64,000 bases of DNA from Gp6-AA40 sp035711805 (GTDB lineage: Bacteria; Acidobacteriota; Vicinamibacteria; Vicinamibacterales; UBA2999): the NCBI GenBank assembly GCA_035711805.1, contig DASTBV010000113.1, forward strand, positions 1 through 64,000, read 5' to 3'. Every line of letters starts with the position of its first letter. Within the stretch, counting starts at the first letter, position 1. A program made the position numbers and the translations under genes. The notes under the pieces were generated by a model. It was not told the DNA's origin. It worked only from the letters and a program-made list of their open reading frames with translations, and ran no database searches. This document shows positions 56,468 to 64,000 of the stretch, piece after piece.

Positions 56468-57742
56468 ATGAAAACCGAATTCACCGACGTCAGCGAGACC
56501 AAGAAGACCCTCACGATCGAGATCCCGAGCGACATCGTCGACGCGGAGATCAACAAGGTCGCGAAGGGCTACTCGAAGCAGGCCAAGCTGCCCGGCTTCA
56601 GGCCTGGCAAGGTTCCGGCGACGATCGTCAAGCAGCGCTTCAAGGACCAGATCCTGCACGACGTGATGCATGGCCTGATTCCTCGTGCGGTCGAGGAGGC
56701 GCTGCAGGAGCGCGGCATCGAGCCTGTGGACACCCCCAACATCAAGGACGTCGTGCTCGAAGAGGGACAGCCGCTGAAATTCACGGCAGCGGTTGAAACC
56801 GTTCCGGCGTTCGATCCCGGCGACCTCGGTACGCTGTCGGCGACGCGTCCGTCGGCGGCGGTCACCGACGACGCGGTCGAGCAGATGCTGCAACGGCTGC
56901 GCGAACGGTCGGCGAAGTTCGAGCCCGTTGAAGGCCGCGCCATCGCCGAGGGCGACACCGCCGTTCTGGATATCGATCGCAAGGATGCAGACAGCGACGC
57001 CGACCGTCATGAGAACGTGTCGATCGAAATCGGCGGGCCGGCGAACCCGCCGGGCTTCGACGCCAACCTCGTCGGACTCGCGGCCGGAGACGACAAGACC
57101 TTCACGATCCACTTCCCCGCTGACTATGCCGTCAAGGAGATGGCCGACACCGACGTCATGTACTCCGTCAAGGTCAAGGACGTTCGCCGCAAGGTGCTGC
57201 CGGAGCTTGACGATGAGTTTGCAAAGGACCTGGGGGCCTTCGACTCGCTGGCAGCGTTGCGCGACAAGATCCGCGCGGATCTCGAAGAGGAGGCACGCGA
57301 GAGCGCAACTCGACAGGTGCGCTCCACGATCCTGAAGCAGCTGTCCGACCGGGTCACCTTCGACCTTCCGACGTCCCTTGTCGAGCGAGAGATCGATCGC
57401 CGGCTCGAGGAGTTCGCCCGCCAGTTGATGCAGCAGAACGTGGACCCGAGGCAGGCCGGCATCGACTGGGCCCAGTTCCGGGAAGCTCAGCGGGATCCGG
57501 CGCGGGCGGCCGTCGCCAGCGCCCTGGCGCTGGACGAGATCGCCCGGCGCGAAAACATTACGGTTGCGGCCGAAGATGTCGATAAGGAGATTGAACGCTT
57601 TGCAGCCCGGGCCGGCCGGACGCCGGCGGCGCTGCGCGCGCAGCTGGAGAAGGAAGGGGGCGTGGCGCGGCTGTATGCCGGGTTACGCCGGGAGAAGGCG
57701 GTTGACTTGGCGCTGACGCATGCTACTATCACCGACGAGTAG
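56468..57742 (+). CDS. tig: Trigger factor (ribosome-associated chaperone)
   Basis: 424 residues. Ribosome-binding domain starts TEFTDVSETKKTLTIEIPSD with the signature GFRPGKVP at about 44-51. A PPIase-like middle domain (~150-240) includes EGDTAVLDIDRKD and ADYAVKEMADTDVMYSVKV, and the long helical C-terminal domain forms the chaperone cradle (DLPTSLVEREIDRRLEEFAR, AAEDVDKEIERFAARAGRTP). The ATG at 56468 is preferred over an in-frame ATG at 56450 that lies in the repeat. First of tig-clpP-clpX-lon. Confidence 0.96.
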   Translation: MKTEFTDVSETKKTLTIEIPSDIVDAEINKVAKGYSKQAKLPGFRPGKVPATIVKQRFKDQILHDVMHGLIPRAVEEALQERGIEPVDTPNIKDVVLEEGQPLKFTAAVETVPAFDPGDLGTLSATRPSAAVTDDAVEQMLQRLRERSAKFEPVEGRAIAEGDTAVLDIDRKDADSDADRHENVSIEIGGPANPPGFDANLVGLAAGDDKTFTIHFPADYAVKEMADTDVMYSVKVKDVRRKVLPELDDEFAKDLGAFDSLAALRDKIRADLEEEARESATRQVRSTILKQLSDRVTFDLPTSLVEREIDRRLEEFARQLMQQNVDPRQAGIDWAQFREAQRDPARAAVASALALDEIARRENITVAAEDVDKEIERFAARAGRTPAALRAQLEKEGGVARLYAGLRREKAVDLALTHATITDE

Positions 57743-57871
57743 CCCGCCGAACCCGTTGACGAACAATGATTTGCGTCACGTAGCGGGTCCGGGCGACGTC
57801 GCTTCCGAAGTCCACCAATCGCCATTCACGATTCGCCATACGATTCACACATCGCTAATCACAAATCGTTG
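57743..57871. repeat. Spacer before clpP with ATTCACGATTCGCC-type repeats
   Basis: From about 57811 to 57868: CACCAATCGCCATTCACGAT then TCGCCATACGATTCACACAT and CGCTAATCACAAATCG, a run of degenerate GATT/AATC units, the reverse sense of the spacer before mreB. The 57743-57810 part is unremarkable. The clpP promoter presumably lies here, but I see no clear hexamers. Confidence 0.55.
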
Positions 57872-58468
57872 ATGAACTACTCCCAGCTAGTGCCGATGGT
57901 GGTCGAGCAGACCAACCGGGGCGAACGCGCCTACGACATCTATTCGCGGCTGCTGAAGGACAGCATCATCTTCATCGGGACGCCGATCGACGATCAGATC
58001 GCCAACCTGGCGATCGCGCAGATGCTGTTCCTGGAGGCGGAAGATCCCGACAAGGACATCATGCTCTACATCAACAGTCCGGGTGGGTCGATTACCGCCG
58101 GGCTCGCGATCTACGACACGATGCAGTTCATCAAGCCTGACGTGCAGACGATCTGCATCGGCCAGGCGGCGTCGATGGCGGCTGTGCTGCTGGCTGCCGG
58201 CGCCAAGGGCAAGCGGTTTTCGCTCCCCAACTCCCGGATCGTCATCCACCAGCCGCTCATGCAGGGGCTGGCCGGCCAGGCAACCGACATCGATATCCAT
58301 GCGCGTGAAATTCTGCGCATGCGCGAGCGGCTCAACGAAATCCTTGTGCACCACACGGGGCAGACGTTCAAGCGGATCCAGGAAGACACCGAGCGCGATT
58401 ACATCATGTCGGCGGACCAGGGAAAGGAATACGGGATAATCGATGACGTCATCCGGAAACGGGTGTAA
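57872..58468 (+). CDS. clpP: ATP-dependent Clp protease proteolytic subunit
   Basis: 198 residues; forms the tetradecameric barrel that degrades substrates fed by ClpX. The triad is complete: Ser101 in GQAASMAAVLLA, His126 in SRIVIHQPLMQG and Asp172 in EDTERDY. INSPGGSITAGLAIYDTM is the oxyanion/strand region. A TTG immediately precedes the ATG at 57872; the ATG is preferred. The N-terminal MNYSQLVPMVVEQTNRGERAYDI is the usual short, self-processed leader. Confidence 0.97.
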   Translation: MNYSQLVPMVVEQTNRGERAYDIYSRLLKDSIIFIGTPIDDQIANLAIAQMLFLEAEDPDKDIMLYINSPGGSITAGLAIYDTMQFIKPDVQTICIGQAASMAAVLLAAGAKGKRFSLPNSRIVIHQPLMQGLAGQATDIDIHAREILRMRERLNEILVHHTGQTFKRIQEDTERDYIMSADQGKEYGIIDDVIRKRV

Positions 58469-58478
58469 AGTGGAGACA

Positions 58479-58530
58479 AAACCGGGTTTAATTTTCGCCT
58501 AGGTCCCTCTCCGAAAATTAAACCCGGTTT
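58479..58530. repeat. 19-bp perfect inverted repeat between clpP and clpX
   Basis: Arms AAACCGGGTTTAATTTTCG (58479-58497) and CGAAAATTAAACCCGGTTT (58512-58530) around a 14-nt loop (CCTAGGTCCCTCTC), followed by CTTTTC. It is much richer in AT than the genes around it. It could act as an intrinsic terminator or attenuator between clpP and clpX, or be a MITE-like insertion; the perfect 19-bp arms favour a recent element. Confidence 0.9.
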
Positions 58531-58539
58531 CTTTTCAGC

Positions 58540-59786
<1,247 letters not shown>

Positions 59787-59787
<1 letters not shown>

Positions 59788-59868
59788 GCCTCAGGGCCCA
59801 GGCCTCAGGCCTCAGGGCTGGTCAAGGCCCGAGCCTGCTGAGGCCTGAGGCCTGAATCCTGAGGCCTT
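59787..59868. repeat. GGCCTCAGG repeat with opposing arms between clpX and lon
   Basis: GGCCTCAGGGCCCAGGCCTC then AGGCCTCAGGGCTGG on the left faces CTGAGGCCTGAGGCCTGAAT and CCTGAGGCCTT on the right, giving a long imperfect hairpin that ends 11 bp before lon. Another case of a spacer-specific inverted repeat. Confidence 0.85.
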
Positions 59869-59879
59869 CAAGGATCCTG

Positions 59880-62267
<2,388 letters not shown>

Positions 62268-62286
62268 ACCGTCTTCACGATAACGG

Positions 62287-62361
62287 GCCACGGAGACACG
62301 AAGACACGGAGCTTCTGAGTTGTTTCTTCTCCGCGACTCCGTGACTCCGTGCCTCCGTGGC
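62287..62361. repeat. CCACGGAG inverted-repeat element, copy 4
   Basis: Outer arms GCCACGGAG (62287-62295) and CTCCGTGGC (62353-62361), 75 bp in all, with inner ACACGAAGACACGGAG and CTCCGCGACTCCGTGACTCC. Lies between lon and engB, ending 24 bp before the engB start. Confidence 0.9.
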
Positions 62362-62385
62362 GTGTGGAAGTGACTGGCGCCCGCG

Positions 62386-63027
62386 TTGCAGATCTCAGCT
62401 GAATTCGTGACCAGCGCAGCGGGCGCGGACGATTTTCCGAAGGAGCGGCTTCCCGAGGTGGCGCTCGTGGGGCGCTCCAACGTGGGCAAGTCGAGCCTGT
62501 TGAACGCGCTGATGCGCCAGTCGTTGGCGCGCACGAGCGCGGCCCCGGGCAAAACGCGGCTGGCGAACTTCTACCGCGTCAAGCGGGGAGCGGCGTCGGC
62601 GCTGTTCCTGGTGGATCTCCCGGGTTATGGCTACGCGCGAGGCGGCGATGCGTCCGCGCGGGAGTTCAATCGGCTGGCGGAGGCGTATTTTTCGGGGATC
62701 AGGGATGGGGGACCAGGAGTCGGGAAGAAACCGATCCCGGCTCCCCGGTCCCCGATCCCCATCGGCGTGCTTCTCCTCGTGGACTCGCGCCACCCGGGAC
62801 TCGAATCGGACATGGATGCGTGGCGATGGCTGCAGATGCAGCAGTGGCCGCATGCGGTAATCGGAACCAAAGTAGACAAGCTGACGCGCGCCGAGCGGGC
62901 GCGCCACGGACGCGAATTCACAACATTGTTTGATATCCCCGTCCCGCTGATCTCGGCGCACACGGGTGAAGGACTGGATGAACTGTGGAAGATGATCGCA
63001 AGCCTGCCAAAGGCAACGGCGGCGTAG
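62386..63027 (+). CDS. engB: Ribosome biogenesis GTPase EngB/YsxC with an internal repeat insertion
   Basis: 213 residues from a TTG at 62386. G1 GRSNVGKSSLLNAL, G2-region TSAAPGKTRLANFY, G3 DLPGYGYA, G4 TKVDKL and G5 SAHTGEGLDEL are all present. Between the helix ending LAEAYFS and the strand GVLLLVDSRHPGLESD there is a ~22-residue Gly/Pro-rich insert (GIRDGGPGVGKKPIPAPRSP), encoded by the inverted repeat at 62694-62760; EngB proteins normally have only a short loop there. The protein stays in frame and all G motifs are intact, so it is probably active. The gene 3' end overlaps the predicted rho start. Confidence 0.92.
   Translation: MQISAEFVTSAAGADDFPKERLPEVALVGRSNVGKSSLLNALMRQSLARTSAAPGKTRLANFYRVKRGAASALFLVDLPGYGYARGGDASAREFNRLAEAYFSGIRDGGPGVGKKPIPAPRSPIPIGVLLLVDSRHPGLESDMDAWRWLQMQQWPHAVIGTKVDKLTRAERARHGREFTTLFDIPVPLISAHTGEGLDELWKMIASLPKATAA
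62694..62760. repeat. GGGGATC...GATCCCC inverted element inside engB
   Basis: GGGGATCAGGGATGGGGGAC (62694 onward) faces GGCTCCCCGGTCCCCGATCC (to 62760), with an imperfect centre. The vocabulary is that of the spacer repeat at 28781-28850. It inserted in the engB coding region without disturbing the frame. Confidence 0.85.
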
Positions 63028-64000
63028 CAACCGCCACCCCTCCCGCCTCCGCTGAAGCTGCCTCCTCCGCGCCGAGCGCTCCGGCGGACAAGCCGGGGGG
63101 CAAGGCGTCCGCGGACGCAACGGCGAAATCCGATGCGCCGGCAGCCAGGCCCGAAAAAGCCTCCGCCGACAAGCCGTCGGCTCCCGCCTCCGCTGAAGCT
63201 ACGGCGGGTAAACCGGAGGCTGGCGGCAAGCCCGAGCAGAACGCCAGAAGCGAACAGGGCGGCAGGCCCGATCGCAGCGAGCGCGGCGCGGGCAATGGTG
63301 GTGGGAAGCAACCGCCGGCCGAACGCGGATCTGCCCAGGGCGGGTCCGGTGACGGGACCGGCGGCCGCCCGCAAGGCGGTCAGCAGAGCGCACCGGCGCA
63401 GGCGATTTCGCTGTCGGCGATGAAGGAAATGAGCATCGCGGCGCTCACCAAGATCGCCAAGGAGCTCGAGATCGCCGGCGCGACGGGCATGCGCAAACAG
63501 GAGCTGATCTTCGAGATCCTCCGCGTGCGCGCCGAGAAGAGCGGCAACATCTTCTCGGAAGGCGTGCTCGAGACGCTGCCGGACGGCTTCGGGTTCCTGC
63601 GCGCTCCCGACTACAACTACCTGCCCGGTCCGGACGACATCTACGTCTCGCCGTCGCAGATACGCAAGTTCGACCTGCATACCGGCGACACCGTGTCCGG
63701 CGTCATCCGGCCGCCGAAGGACGGCGAGCGCTACTTCGCGCTGATCAAGGTCGAGGCGATCAACTTCGAGCCACCCGAGAAGACGAAGGAGAAGATCTTC
63801 TTCGAGAACCTCACGCCGCTCTACCCGCAGCAGAAGGTCTCTCTCGAAACGGCGTCGGAGAACCTCTCGGGACGGGTGATGGACCTGCTGACGCCGCTCG
63901 GCAAGGGGCAGCGCGGCCTGATCGTCGCCCCGCCACGGACCGGCAAGACGATGCTGCTGCAGAGCATCGCGAACAGCATCACGACGAACCACCCCGAGAT
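62985..64000 (+). CDS. rho: Transcription termination factor Rho with a long low-complexity N-terminal extension (partial)
   Basis: The frame opens at a GTG (62985), overlapping engB by 43 bp, and runs to the window edge; the last seen residues are in the catalytic core. Canonical Rho begins around MKEMSIAALTKIAKELEIAG (ATG at 63420, an alternative start), followed by the RNA-binding cold-shock domain (GVLETLPDGFGFLRAPDYNY, DDIYVSPSQIRKFDL) and the P-loop APPRTGKTMLLQSI. The ~145 residues before it are Ala/Gly/Pro/Lys/Gln-rich and disordered, with repeated ASAEA units. Such insertions occur in Rho of several phyla and can alter RNA binding or drive condensates; whether this one is translated needs proof. 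Confidence 0.9.
   Translation, partial: MEDDRKPAKGNGGVATATPPASAEAASSAPSAPADKPGGKASADATAKSDAPAARPEKASADKPSAPASAEATAGKPEAGGKPEQNARSEQGGRPDRSERGAGNGGGKQPPAERGSAQGGSGDGTGGRPQGGQQSAPAQAISLSAMKEMSIAALTKIAKELEIAGATGMRKQELIFEILRVRAEKSGNIFSEGVLETLPDGFGFLRAPDYNYLPGPDDIYVSPSQIRKFDLHTGDTVSGVIRPPKDGERYFALIKVEAINFEPPEKTKEKIFFENLTPLYPQQKVSLETASENLSGRVMDLLTPLGKGQRGLIVAPPRTGKTMLLQSIANSITTNHPE

Overview
The window reads as one contiguous piece of a high-GC, Gram-negative-type bacterial chromosome, most likely an Acidobacteriota member close to Vicinamibacteria. The assignment is an inference from gene content: a TIGR03435-family secreted protein, a BlaI/M56-TonB regulatory pair, two secreted PQQ-type sugar dehydrogenases, a secreted subtilase, N- and C-terminal fragments resembling acidobacterial cyclase/TPR proteins, and spacers packed with short dispersed palindromes. 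No rRNA gene is present to confirm it. Genes are dense, and many neighbours overlap by 4 bp (ATGA or GTGA).

Layout. 1-3.5 kb: nucleoside salvage operon on the minus strand (pyrimidine-nucleoside phosphorylase, NupC-type transporter, purine nucleoside phosphorylase). 3.8-7.4 kb: a HEAT-repeat protein coupled to an HD-GYP phosphodiesterase; both appear to carry the same N-terminal module. 7.5-12.6 kb: six genes joined by five consecutive 4-bp overlaps (subtilase, beta-barrel protein, MGMT-like protein, ECF sigma factor, zinc-finger anti-sigma factor, DUF4097 protein), followed by a secreted phosphatase-fold enzyme. 14.3-18 kb: M56/TonB protease and BlaI repressor with a visible operator, then TIGR03435. 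18-25.5 kb: cell-shape cluster mreB-mreC-mreD-mrdA-rodA with rng. 25.5-31.4 kb: diguanylate cyclase, PpiD-type foldase, CPBP protease, SppA. 31.6-36.7 kb: lipoprotein, two sugar dehydrogenases, FKBP isomerase and an RlmD-type rRNA methyltransferase.

36.7-41.3 kb is the accessory part. It holds a nucleotidyltransferase with a small partner gene, an apparently intact IS91-family transposase, a 57-bp IS end present twice, N- and C-terminal pieces of a cyclase/TPR-type gene cut exactly at those ends, and a recQ remnant with a frameshift and a large internal deletion. 41.3-47.5 kb is a MoxR-DUF58-BatD-VWA operon. 47.6-54 kb holds an MHS transporter, alcohol dehydrogenase, MmsA, a beta-propeller protein and a 2OG-Fe(II) oxygenase. 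54-56.3 kb: an SPFH protein with a ribbon-helix-helix partner behind a perfect 20-bp palindrome, an orphan Dam-like methylase and tRNA-Leu(UAG). 56.4-64 kb: proteostasis block tig-clpP-clpX-lon, then engB and the start of rho.

The most unusual property is the repeats. Most spacers hold a short inverted or tandem repeat, and at least five families recur within 64 kb. Several have entered coding sequence in frame: RNase G and a beta-barrel protein share a 33-bp repeat read in the same frame, the RlmD-like enzyme has one in its iron-sulfur cysteine loop, EngB has one in its GTPase core, and the Dam and MGMT tails are repeat-derived. The best targets for follow-up are this in-frame invasion, the duplicated IS91 ends, the SPFH-RHH-palindrome module, the nucleotidyltransferase pair and the six-gene overlap chain.
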